Under the pieces are notes generated by a model that saw only the letters and a list, made by a program, of their open reading frames with translations, had not been told where the DNA came from and ran no database searches. Shown piece by piece: positions 5,530 to 12,602 of a stretch of DNA of 18,258 bases. The first letter of the stretch is position 1. Each line of letters opens with the position of its first letter. This DNA comes from Lachnospiraceae bacterium UBA7110 (lineage in GTDB: Bacteria; Bacillota; Clostridia; Lachnospirales; Lachnospiraceae), in the NCBI GenBank assembly GCA_002492295.1, contig DKYC01000081.1, forward strand, positions 1-18,258, in the 5' to 3' direction. The translations under genes and the position numbers were made by a program.

Positions 5530-5560
5530 GTTTTATATGACATGGATGTCATAATGTGCA
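5525..5560. promoter_or_regulatory. Nested palindrome, likely operator, over an extended -10
   Basis: TATGACAT-GG-ATGTCATA (5536-5553) is a perfect dyad with 8-bp arms. It is framed by TGCAC (5525-5529) and GTGCA (5556-5560), a second, outer dyad with a slightly offset centre. A plus-strand extended -10 (TGT followed by CATAAT, 5547-5555) overlaps the right arm, so a bound regulator would cover the promoter. No good -35 is present at 17 bp; TTGCAC lies 20 bp upstream. Confidence 0.5.
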
Positions 5561-5742
5561 TTTTCGCTGTGAATTTTATGTAAAACCATCGCAAAATCCG
5601 CAAACATACAATCGGAATGGTCAATTTATGCTGTCGCTATAAACGCACCGCTTCTTTTGGACGATGTATTATACAAACGACGGATTTGCACGTCAAATTT
5701 GCGCAGATATGCGTAATATTTAAGGAAAACGGAGGATGCTCT

Positions 5743-6468
5743 ATGAATGTAAATACAGCGGCAAAAATGACACACCCTGAACTGATGGAATGCATCAGCA
5801 GCAGGAAAAACGAAATTGCAGAGAAAATAAAGACAGGCGACACGGAACCTGCATTTGCAACCGGAGCCGGGTCCTACACCTGCAGGGAATGGGACAATCT
5901 CATCCGCAAATTTGACAAAACACTGGATGCCATAAAAGAAGAACAAAAGGAACGAAAAGAAACGCTGGAGGACACACAAAAAGAAGCGTTTTCCGTAAGC
6001 CTTCTTGAGCCCGAAACCGTGAAAAGAAATTATTTCATGGAAAAGATAAACGGCACCTACAAGGGACCGTCCGTTCCTTACGAATATCTTGCCAAGGATG
6101 GTGTTATTGAATATAAAGGCGTTATCTTTACCTGCAATTCAGATTGGAACGCAATCTGTCTTGGCGACATGGGAAACCGAAAAAACGTCCTGACCATTCC
6201 CCTGTCAGAAGGAGGCTGCCTGATGGTCAACAGGGATAATTTCGGCGACTTGTCCCAGGCGATTACGATGTTCTCTCCAGAGGACCAGAACCTGATTATG
6301 CGTGCCATTGCCGACGACAGAAAAGCGCAGTCGGCGCAAAATGAAATTGAAGAGGAGAAAAACAGCATCGGCGATGACGCGGAGAAAAACGTGCTTGACG
6401 ATGACAGAATTTTAAACCGGCTGACCACGGACAGGAATGAAGAACCAAAAGATCAAAAGGGAGTGTAA
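5743..6468 (+). CDS. Unknown 241-residue hydrophilic protein
   Basis: The start at 5743 is chosen because GGAGG lies seven bases upstream; the reading frame is open further 5' but without a ribosome binding site. Residues 1-45 contain SxxxELMECISSRKNEIAEKI and a GAGSYTCREWDNLI segment. Residues about 57-85 are a charged probable coiled coil. About 90-190 form a mixed region with four aromatic-rich strands, a SEGGCLMVNRDNFGDLSQAI segment and FSPEDQNLIMRAIADD. The last 50 residues are highly charged and probably disordered. There is no signal peptide or membrane segment. The SYTxxEWDxL plus coiled coil plus NRDNxGDL pattern resembles uncharacterised Lachnospiraceae proteins, but I cannot name a family. 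It is a single-gene transcript, ended by the hairpin at 6455-6485, with a long upstream regulatory region. Confidence 0.8.
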   Translation: MNVNTAAKMTHPELMECISSRKNEIAEKIKTGDTEPAFATGAGSYTCREWDNLIRKFDKTLDAIKEEQKERKETLEDTQKEAFSVSLLEPETVKRNYFMEKINGTYKGPSVPYEYLAKDGVIEYKGVIFTCNSDWNAICLGDMGNRKNVLTIPLSEGGCLMVNRDNFGDLSQAITMFSPEDQNLIMRAIADDRKAQSAQNEIEEEKNSIGDDAEKNVLDDDRILNRLTTDRNEEPKDQKGV

Positions 6469-6485
6469 CGTTTACACTCCCTTTT
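6455..6485. terminator. Bidirectional terminator with the stop codon in its stem
   Basis: A 14-bp perfect stem, AAAAGGGAGTGTAA (6455-6468) with TTACACTCCCTTTT (6472-6485), closes a 3-nt loop. The stop codon of the plus-strand gene is the last three bases of the left arm. T-runs on both sides suit termination of both the plus-strand gene and the convergent minus-strand operon ending at 6511. Confidence 0.85.
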
Positions 6486-6510
6486 ACCGTTTATATTTTG
6501 ATTATTCCGG

Positions 6511-7650
6511 CTATTCATATGCATTGATTAAAATCGGTTTTTCAAACTCATGGCAGTAGCGCTCGGCACGCTCGAAAATGACGACATCCGGCCGGTATTC
6601 CTCATACATGCTGTATTCAAATTTATCAGGATGCTCCCAATGTACCTCCTTATAGTATCCCTTACACACGGCTGACAAAAATCCGCCAAAGGAATCCCCC
6701 ACAAACAAAAGCACCTGATCATGATACTGGGCTTTATCCGCGGATGCCCTCTGAAAAGCATATACGGTATCAATATTGAACTTGTCCGCCAGCCCTGCAA
6801 TATACGCAAGGTCTCCCACATAATCCGTCGCACCTGTCTCAAACACTACGTCCCCAAGCTCCTCGCCGGTTCCGTACACTTCCTTAAAAAACGCCTGCAT
6901 CGCCACAAAAGAGCCCTTTTGGTTACAATGCGTATCCGTCAGATAATAAAGCTGTGCATCCTTCTTGTTCGCAATCAGCGCGTCCTTGGGATAGACAAAC
7001 GTCACATCCGTATTTTCCTTCATATACTCCGCAAGCTGAACGCCCCTTGACACCTCGCTTACTCTTGCAATCGTGTCAGGCATATTTTCTTCATACACAA
7101 TCTCCTTATTTGGCATACACATCACATAAAACGCAATCCCCTTTGATTCAAGGTGCGCCTTGGTTGCCACGAGGTTTGCCGCAATCGCCTCAAGCTGCTG
7201 CGCCGAAAAATGGTCAATGCCCATGTAGTCCCAGACAGGCGGATGCCCGTCAAGCTCCGTTTTATAGAACAGCATATTGTTCTTCCCCATAAGCACCTGC
7301 GTCGATTCGATATACGTTCCGCCCGTAAGCAGCGACGTAAGTCCCGCGTTAAATGCAATCAGCCGCGTCCTGCCAAAAAGGCTGTCCGTAAAATAGTTGA
7401 TTTTATTCTGCAATTGGATAAATGCCGATTCATCCGCGGGTGCCGGCTGTGCTGCCTCTTCAGTCTGTGTTTCCTTATCACCGGTATTCTCCCCGCCTGC
7501 ATTTGTTCCGTTATTCTCAAGGATTGCTTTTTCCTCATCGGTAAGCTCCTTTTCCTGCTGCGGCATCAGATTCCGCACCACCGTCACAGCCGGTATGACA
7601 AGGATGAATACCAAAAAAGCAATCGTTATCCATTTATCTCTGTTCTTCAT
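6511..7650 (-). CDS. AlgX/AlgJ- or DHHW-like SGNH-fold protein, partner of the MBOAT acyltransferase
   Basis: The start at 7650 is preferred over one ten codons upstream because GGAGGT lies five bases before it. The 379-residue product has an N-terminal membrane anchor (about residues 7-24), an acidic disordered linker (about 32-75), and an extracytoplasmic domain. That domain includes the MGKNNMLFYK strand near 121, DTHCNQKG near 239 (the DxHxN catalytic pattern of AlgJ/AlgX and DHHW proteins, with Cys where Trp is usual), and VGDSFGG near 317 (the SGNH Ser block). Such proteins work outside the membrane with an MBOAT acyltransferase to O-acetylate polysaccharide. It lies 140 bp downstream of the MBOAT gene, consistent with a two-component acylation pathway. 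The polymer substrate is unknown. Confidence 0.8.
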   Translation of the reverse strand: MKNRDKWITIAFLVFILVIPAVTVVRNLMPQQEKELTDEEKAILENNGTNAGGENTGDKETQTEEAAQPAPADESAFIQLQNKINYFTDSLFGRTRLIAFNAGLTSLLTGGTYIESTQVLMGKNNMLFYKTELDGHPPVWDYMGIDHFSAQQLEAIAANLVATKAHLESKGIAFYVMCMPNKEIVYEENMPDTIARVSEVSRGVQLAEYMKENTDVTFVYPKDALIANKKDAQLYYLTDTHCNQKGSFVAMQAFFKEVYGTGEELGDVVFETGATDYVGDLAYIAGLADKFNIDTVYAFQRASADKAQYHDQVLLFVGDSFGGFLSAVCKGYYKEVHWEHPDKFEYSMYEEYRPDVVIFERAERYCHEFEKPILINAYE

Positions 7651-7703
7651 ATATAACCTCCATGCAACCACAACCTGCAAGTTTGCGGTTACACAAACCC
7701 GTA

Positions 7704-7725
7704 AGCGAAAGAATCATCTTTCACT
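7704..7725 (-). promoter_or_regulatory. Hairpin in the MBOAT-SGNH intercistronic spacer
   Basis: AGTGAAAGA and TCTTTCGCT on the minus strand pair over 9 bp (one G-T) around a TGAT loop. No T-run follows, so it is unlikely to terminate transcription and may be an mRNA processing or stability element in the 140-nt gap between two otherwise linked genes. Confidence 0.4.
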
Positions 7726-7790
7726 CTTGCTCCCATCTGTACACATACACCGTATCCCCGTTCGTAAACTTCCAAATTATCCGAATACTG

Positions 7791-9200
7791 TTAAAAATTA
7801 AAGTAAATAAACGGATTATAGGCATTATTGCTGATAAATGACACACTGACAACAAGGCAGGCCACAAGTCCTACGGCATACACAGTCTGCCATACCCTGT
7901 TTGTCTTTAATCTGCTGTCAAGCCACGGCATAAGCGGCACGCTTCCTATTATTGCAAAAATAAAGTATATCCAATTCTGCGCGATATATGCCCACACTGC
8001 TTTGTCAACAAGACCCTTTGCACCGATTCCAAACATTGCTTTGATGTAAAGGAAAGCATTTCCCATTCCAGTCGAGCGGAAAATAACCCAGCCAATGATG
8101 ACAAGCAGCATCGTATAAATATGTCCCCACCAGTATTCCTTTTTGGAAAGTCCTGTCAGCTTTTCAAAAGCCAGTATCACAAAATACATCAGACCCCACG
8201 CAATAAAGGTCCAGTTTGCCCCATGCCAGATACCGGTAAGCAGCCACACCACAAACAAATTAAAGATATGCCTCGGAAGGGAAACACGGCTTCCCCCCAA
8301 CGGAAAATATACATAGTCCCGAAACCATGTCTGCATGGAAATATGCCAGCGTCTCCAAAATTCCGAAACAGTCTTTGATATATAGGGATAGCGGAAGTTT
8401 TCCTCAAAATGAAAGCCAAACATCTGTCCTAATCCGATTGCCATATCCGAATATCCTGAAAAATCAAAGAAAATCTGAAAGGTATAAGCAATTGCCCCAA
8501 GCCACGCCATGCCTGCCGAACCCTGAAACTCACCGCCGATAATCAAGCCAAAAGCATTGTCAGCCACCAGTGCCATGTTGTTTGCAATCAATACCTTTTT
8601 GGCAAGCCCTACACAAAAACGCGTGACACCCGCCGAAAAGTCTTTGAAATTCTCCACGCGATGCTCAATCTGTTCGGCAATCGTCTCATACCTCACAATC
8701 GGACCGGCAATTAACTGCGGAAAAAGTGCAATATAGAGTCCGACATTTAACGGATTTTTTTGCACTTTCCCGCGCTTTCTGTATACATCAAGCACATAGG
8801 ACATTGCCTGAAAGGTAAAAAACGAAATTCCAATCGGCAGCGGCACAATCGGCACCGGAATGCTGGTATGCAGGAAACGATTAATCTGCAGCACCGTAAA
8901 TTCACTGTATTTGTACCATCCTAAAACACCAATGTTGACTGCCACAAGCAGGAAAAGCATCAGTACAGATATCCCCTTCTTTTCCCGGAAACGGTCAGTC
9001 AAAAGCCCCATAAACCAGTTAAAGACAATGCTTCCTATCATCAGATATACATACAAAGGCTCGCCCCATGCATAGAAGAACAGGCTTGCCAACAGCAAAA
9101 ACACGTTTTTGAGCGTCTTTGTCTTCCGAAGCAGCCCATAGTAAACCACCAGCACTACCGGCAAAAATACAAACAGAAAAACTTCACTTGGAAAAAGCAT
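7791..9200 (-). CDS. MBOAT-family O-acyltransferase (AlgI/PatA/DltB type)
   Basis: A polytopic membrane protein of 469 residues, normal for the AlgI-like MBOAT group, with around ten or more hydrophobic helices. Family signatures are the PIGISFFTFQAMSY segment near 122, FPQLIAGPIVRY near 160, QIFFDFSGYSDMAIGLG near 242, SEFWRRWHISMQTWFRDYVYFPLGG near 279, and the invariant catalytic His in LTGIWHGANW (about His326). These enzymes move acyl groups, usually acetyl, across the membrane onto extracellular polysaccharide. Two ATG codons are adjacent; AGGAGG is 2 nt from the first and 5 nt from the second, so I use the second at 9200. That SD overlaps the dapF stop codon, suggesting translational coupling. 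Its likely partner is the SGNH protein at 6511-7650. Confidence 0.94.
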   Translation of the reverse strand: MLFPSEVFLFVFLPVVLVVYYGLLRKTKTLKNVFLLLASLFFYAWGEPLYVYLMIGSIVFNWFMGLLTDRFREKKGISVLMLFLLVAVNIGVLGWYKYSEFTVLQINRFLHTSIPVPIVPLPIGISFFTFQAMSYVLDVYRKRGKVQKNPLNVGLYIALFPQLIAGPIVRYETIAEQIEHRVENFKDFSAGVTRFCVGLAKKVLIANNMALVADNAFGLIIGGEFQGSAGMAWLGAIAYTFQIFFDFSGYSDMAIGLGQMFGFHFEENFRYPYISKTVSEFWRRWHISMQTWFRDYVYFPLGGSRVSLPRHIFNLFVVWLLTGIWHGANWTFIAWGLMYFVILAFEKLTGLSKKEYWWGHIYTMLLVIIGWVIFRSTGMGNAFLYIKAMFGIGAKGLVDKAVWAYIAQNWIYFIFAIIGSVPLMPWLDSRLKTNRVWQTVYAVGLVACLVVSVSFISNNAYNPFIYFNF

Positions 9201-9209
9201 CATAACCTC

Positions 9210-10061
9210 CTATATTTCGACTTCGCCGTCAAACACAGTCACCGCAGGACCTGTCATATAAACAAGATTTCGTTCCCTGTCCCACTCACAGGTAATCACG
9301 CCGCCCAAAACATGCACATTGACTATCATGTCCGTCAATCCGTTTAAAACACCCGCAACTGCCGTAGCACAGCATCCCGTCCCACAGGCAAGCGTTTCCC
9401 CTGTGCCGCGCTCCCACACGCGCATCTGCACATTGCCTCTATCCATAACACGTACAAATTCCGTGTTTGTCCGCTCCGGAAAACGCTCATGATTCTCAAA
9501 ATAAGGACCCACACGCTCCAAATCAAAGCTGCGTATATCATCAATATCCTTCAGAAAAACGACCGCATGCGGATTTCCCATTGAAACACAGGTCATCCGG
9601 AAGCGTTCCCCGTTTACCAAAATTTCCTCGTTTACCACCTGTTCCTGTTTTGAAATCACAGGCACATCCTCTGCTTCCAGGATTGGCGCCCCCATATTGA
9701 CACGCACACGCTCCACTTTATCATCTTTCCCCAGGGTAAGCTCCAAATATTTTACGCTCCCAAAGCTTTCTATTGTGATGTTTGTCCTGTCCGTCAGCCC
9801 GTAATCATAGACATACTTTGCAACACAGCGGATTCCGTTTCCGCACATCTGCGCGCGGCTGCCGTCCGCGTTGTACATTTCCATTTCAAATTCGGCATTC
9901 GTTCCCTGGTTGATAAAAATCACGCCGTCGCCGCCAATTCCAAAATGCCTGTCACTCAGCCGGCGCACAAGCTCTGGCTTTTTATCCGACGCAATCCGTT
10001 CCCGGATGCCGTTTATATACACATAATCATTCCCACAACCGTGCATTTTTGTAAATCTCAT
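9210..10061 (-). CDS. dapF: Diaminopimelate epimerase
   Basis: Converts LL- to meso-diaminopimelate, the cytoplasmic step feeding peptidoglycan cross-links and lysine. Both catalytic cysteines are present: Cys73 in QMCGNGIRC and Cys226 in LACGTGCC. The N-terminus MRFTKMHGCGNDYV matches the family start, and GGGGG five bases upstream supports 10061 rather than an ATG four codons earlier. Length (283 residues) is typical. It starts 15 bp after the ANTAR gene stop and ends within the SD of the MBOAT gene, so it belongs to the glnA-ANTAR-dapF-MBOAT transcript. No other lysine-pathway gene is in the window. Confidence 0.96.
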   Translation of the reverse strand: MRFTKMHGCGNDYVYINGIRERIASDKKPELVRRLSDRHFGIGGDGVIFINQGTNAEFEMEMYNADGSRAQMCGNGIRCVAKYVYDYGLTDRTNITIESFGSVKYLELTLGKDDKVERVRVNMGAPILEAEDVPVISKQEQVVNEEILVNGERFRMTCVSMGNPHAVVFLKDIDDIRSFDLERVGPYFENHERFPERTNTEFVRVMDRGNVQMRVWERGTGETLACGTGCCATAVAGVLNGLTDMIVNVHVLGGVITCEWDRERNLVYMTGPAVTVFDGEVEI

Positions 10062-10076
10062 TCTAACCCCCATTTT

Positions 10077-10619
10077 CTAATTCAAAGCAAGCAGCATCTG
10101 CGCCGTCTCCACAAGGCTGATACTGTTATCCATGCTGCGCTTTAAAAGATAACGGTGCGCTTCGTCTTCCGTCATTTTATTTCGTTCCATTAAAAGCAGC
10201 TTTGCGTTTTCTATAATTGCTTCATCCTCTGCATTGCGCACCCTTGGCTGTTCCCTCTGCTTTTTTTTGCGCCGGACGATTTCCTGCGACATCATTGCGA
10301 CCGTGCTGACAAGTTCATGCACCTTAAGCGGCATTGCCAGTCCAATGATACCCGTCCCTGACATCTCCGACAAAATCCGCTGCGGTGCCATGACCAGCAT
10401 GTCAAATCCCACAGGAATGTTGCTTTTAAGCTCCACACAAATCATATCCGCAAGACGAAAGCCCGAGATAATCACACCATAGTGAAACTCGTCCGCATAC
10501 CCGAGCGCCTGTGCGCCCGAGGTACAGACTGCCGTCACACTAAACCCATTCTTCACTAAAATATTCTTGACACTTTTTGCCTCCTCTATTTTAGCAAAAA
10601 CCACTATTATATTTGTCAA
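10077..10619 (-). CDS. ANTAR-domain RNA-binding regulator with a pseudo-receiver domain
   Basis: A 180-residue protein. Residues 1-115 follow the beta-alpha repeats of a response-regulator receiver, but the phospho-acceptor position after strand 3 reads VIISGFRL with no Asp, and the usual acidic pair at the end of strand 1 is absent (VVFAKIEEA). Residues about 125-178 are an ANTAR domain (ENAKLLLMERNKMTEDEAHRYLLKRSMDNSISLVETAQMLL). ANTAR proteins bind paired hairpins in mRNA leaders and block termination. A similar glnA-linked ANTAR protein (NitR) is known from solventogenic clostridia, so a nitrogen role is likely. The start is TTG at 10619, decided by a perfect GGAGGT about 6 nt upstream. 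It lies 41 bp after glnA. Confidence 0.9.
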   Translation of the reverse strand: MTNIIVVFAKIEEAKSVKNILVKNGFSVTAVCTSGAQALGYADEFHYGVIISGFRLADMICVELKSNIPVGFDMLVMAPQRILSEMSGTGIIGLAMPLKVHELVSTVAMMSQEIVRRKKKQREQPRVRNAEDEAIIENAKLLLMERNKMTEDEAHRYLLKRSMDNSISLVETAQMLLALN

Positions 10620-10646
10620 AGGAACACCTCCAATTCACACAAACGC

Positions 10647-10667
10647 GATTTAAGGCGTCCCTAAATC
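10647..10667 (-). promoter_or_regulatory. Hairpin spanning the glnA stop codon
   Basis: GATTTAGGG (10667-10659) pairs with CCTTAAATC (10655-10647) as a 9-bp stem with one G-T pair and an ACG loop. The glnA stop codon lies in the 5' arm. No T-run follows, so it is not a normal terminator. It could set the ratio of glnA to downstream genes by RNA processing or 3'-end protection. Confidence 0.45.
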
Positions 10668-11995
10668 TTATATAAATACGACGCGATTTCCCATGCCGTG
10701 ACCTGCGCGTCATACTCCTTCCATGCCGCTATTTTGGAGTCATAATACTGTTCAAACACACGTTCTCCAAGCAAATCGCGTAAAAGAAAATCTTTTTTCA
10801 TCTCCTCACACGCCTGAAGAAGGTCTGTCGGAAGCTTCCCAATGCCGCGCTTTTCCGCTTCCGCCTCCGAAATACAGTTGATATTATCACGCACCTCCTG
10901 CATGTCAGGCTGGATTTTATTCTTAATTCCGTCAAGTCCCGCCATAAGGCACGCGGCGATTGCAAGATACGGGTTCGCGGAAGGATCCGGACTCCTAAGC
11001 TCTATTCTTGTGTGTTCCCCCCGGATATTCGGAATGCGGATAAGGGTATTTGCACCAAGCGTGCTCCATGCAATATACACGGGAGCCTCAAACCCCGGCT
11101 TTAAGCGCTTGTAGGAATTTACCAGCGGATTGGTCACCGCACAAATTCCCTTGACATGCTTCATCAGTCCGCCCATGAAATAATACGCCTCACGGCTCAG
11201 TTTATTTTCCCCGCCGATATCGTGAAACACATTTTTCCCATTCTTTGTCAGCGACATATTGATGTGCATTCCCGAACCGCAGAACTCCTTCCTTGGCTTT
11301 GGCATAAAGGTCGCGTGCAGTCCGTAACGTTTTGCTATGGTTTTTACCGCAAGCTTAAAGGTCATGATGTTGTCCGCCGTAGTAAGTGCCTCATCATAAC
11401 GGAAATCCACCTCATGCTGTGAGGGTGCCTTCTCGTGATGGCTTGCCTCCACGTCAAAACCCATGTCCTCCAACGTAAGGACAATGTCCCTTCTCGCGTT
11501 CTCCCCATTGTCGAGCGGTCCCATATCAAAAAAACCTGCCTGCTCATCGGTGTTCGTCGTCGGTCTGCCGTTTTCATCCGCATTAAACAGGAAAAACTCG
11601 CACTCTGGTCCTACCTCAAAGGTATACCCAAGCTCCGCCGCCTGCTGGATTGCTTTCTTTAATATGTAGCGGCAGTCCCCCTCAAACGGTGTGCGGTCCG
11701 CACGGTATACATCACAGATAAAACGCGCCACCTTACCCTGCTGCGGTCTCCACGGAAAAATCGTAAAAGTATCCAAATCCGGATACAGATACATATCCGC
11801 ATTGTCCGTAGGAAGCATTCCCTCAACGAGCGAACAGTCGAACATGCAGTCGTTATTAAGTGCCTTTTCCAACTGTCCTGCCGTGATTGCCACATTCTTG
11901 AAATTTCCCTCGATATCCGTAAACTGCAGGCGGATAAACTCCACGTCCTCCTCCTCAACCAAATGAATGATATCCTTTTTCGTATATTTTGCCAT
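10661..11995 (-). CDS. glnA: Glutamine synthetase, type I
   Basis: Makes glutamine from glutamate, ammonia and ATP in the cytoplasm. The start at 11995 gives MAKYTKKDI, matching the Firmicutes GlnA start, with GGAG nine bases upstream; an in-frame ATG 19 codons earlier lacks an SD. The 444-residue length equals the Bacillus-type enzyme. Recognisable blocks are EFIRLQFTDIEG, DMYLYPDLDTFTIFPW, EVGPECEFFLF, ATFMPKP-x-GSGMHINMSL, NPLVNSYKRLKPGFEAP and RIELRSPDPSANPYLA. Two departures stand out: the MFDGSSIEGF segment usual in this group is MFDCSLVEGM, and the NRS flap before LIRIP is replaced by GAN. Regulatory or feedback properties may therefore differ from Bacillus GlnA. It heads the operon continuing to the ANTAR regulator and dapF. 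Confidence 0.97.
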   Translation of the reverse strand: MAKYTKKDIIHLVEEEDVEFIRLQFTDIEGNFKNVAITAGQLEKALNNDCMFDCSLVEGMLPTDNADMYLYPDLDTFTIFPWRPQQGKVARFICDVYRADRTPFEGDCRYILKKAIQQAAELGYTFEVGPECEFFLFNADENGRPTTNTDEQAGFFDMGPLDNGENARRDIVLTLEDMGFDVEASHHEKAPSQHEVDFRYDEALTTADNIMTFKLAVKTIAKRYGLHATFMPKPRKEFCGSGMHINMSLTKNGKNVFHDIGGENKLSREAYYFMGGLMKHVKGICAVTNPLVNSYKRLKPGFEAPVYIAWSTLGANTLIRIPNIRGEHTRIELRSPDPSANPYLAIAACLMAGLDGIKNKIQPDMQEVRDNINCISEAEAEKRGIGKLPTDLLQACEEMKKDFLLRDLLGERVFEQYYDSKIAAWKEYDAQVTAWEIASYLYKI

Positions 11996-12046
11996 ATTGC
12001 CATTCTCCTTTTTCCTCAAATCATTTATGCATAATCCGTTCCCCTG

Positions 12047-12101
12047 TCTCATACCTTAGTAAAAAGAATGAAACGGAGTCCTGCTTATGAGCTCTCATAC
12101 C
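12047..12101. promoter_or_regulatory. Shared divergent region with repeated TCTCATACC and a dyad
   Basis: Only 91 bp separate the divergent glnA and the gene at 12087. TCTCATACC occurs at 12047-12055 and 12093-12101, a 46-bp separation, and the second copy is part of the dyad TATGAG-CT-CTCATA (12086-12099), which overlaps the plus-strand start codon. These could be regulator sites. I could not identify a convincing promoter for either gene, and no ANTAR-type double hairpin is evident. Confidence 0.3.
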
Positions 12102-12602
12102 AAAATCGTTGTCCTTCGTTCAAAGGAATTAGTTTATGCACTTGTGCTTATCGTGATAAGTGTACTTATAATAATGACAGCCGTGTCACTTTTTGTCCCG
12201 TCAAAGCAAGCTGCAACAAAAAATAAGGAGCCCGAAACCGAAACGCAGCCACAGGAAACCGGCGAAGCCTCTTCTCCCCGATATGTTCCCGGTGTTTACA
12301 GCAGCGCGATTAAGCTTGGCAGCGCAAACGTAGAGCTGCAAATCACCGTTGATGAGGACCACATTAATTCCATAACACTCTTAAATCTCGACGAATCGGT
12401 TTCCACGCTCTACCCGCTGATGCAGCCGACCTTAAATGAACTTTCGGCAAGCATTTTGGAAAACCAAAGCCTTGAGGGAATCAGCTATACGGACGAAAAC
12501 CGCTATACCTCGATGCTTTTAATGCAGGCAATCACCACAACGCTCGATAAGGCAACGGTATCGGAAAACGCCGATTCCCCCGACATGGGCGCTATTTACT
12601 AA
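12087..12602 (+). CDS. Membrane-anchored FMN_bind-like protein lacking the flavinylation motif
   Basis: A 171-residue protein with one N-terminal membrane helix (about 14-37), a Glu/Thr/Gln-rich linker (about 42-62), and an extracytoplasmic domain from about 65 to 155. That domain resembles FMN_bind: a YVPGVYSS opening, VELQITVDEDHINSITLLN strands, and a terminal helix with YTSMLLMQAITTTLDKA. In flavinylated members the last helix follows an SGAT-type motif whose Thr or Ser carries FMN; here that position reads SYTDENRYTS, so covalent FMN is unlikely. GGAG lies 8 nt before the ATG. It is divergent from glnA, and its last 11 bases overlap the end of the convergent nadE. The gene is solid; the domain assignment is tentative. 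Confidence 0.75.
   Translation: MSSHTKIVVLRSKELVYALVLIVISVLIIMTAVSLFVPSKQAATKNKEPETETQPQETGEASSPRYVPGVYSSAIKLGSANVELQITVDEDHINSITLLNLDESVSTLYPLMQPTLNELSASILENQSLEGISYTDENRYTSMLLMQAITTTLDKATVSENADSPDMGAIY

Noticed and set aside
5372..5560. Possible replication origin at the DnaA-box cluster
   Set aside because: No dnaA, dnaN or other origin genes nearby, only one perfect box, and no obvious unwinding repeats. A secondary DnaA-box cluster is the simpler reading.
7651..7790. Short coding frames in the MBOAT-SGNH gap called as a gene
   Set aside because: Only about 33 codons, no SD before any start, and two frames look equally protein-like. Kept only as a low-interest observation.
10600..10619. 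TTGACA and TATAAT at the 5' end of the ANTAR gene
   Set aside because: The two hexamers are separated by only a couple of bases, so they cannot act as a promoter; they are codons of MTNIIV.
11996..12180. ANTAR double-hairpin target upstream of glnA
   Set aside because: I looked for two short stems with six-base A..G loops and a terminator on the minus strand and found none. Only the short dyads described above are present.
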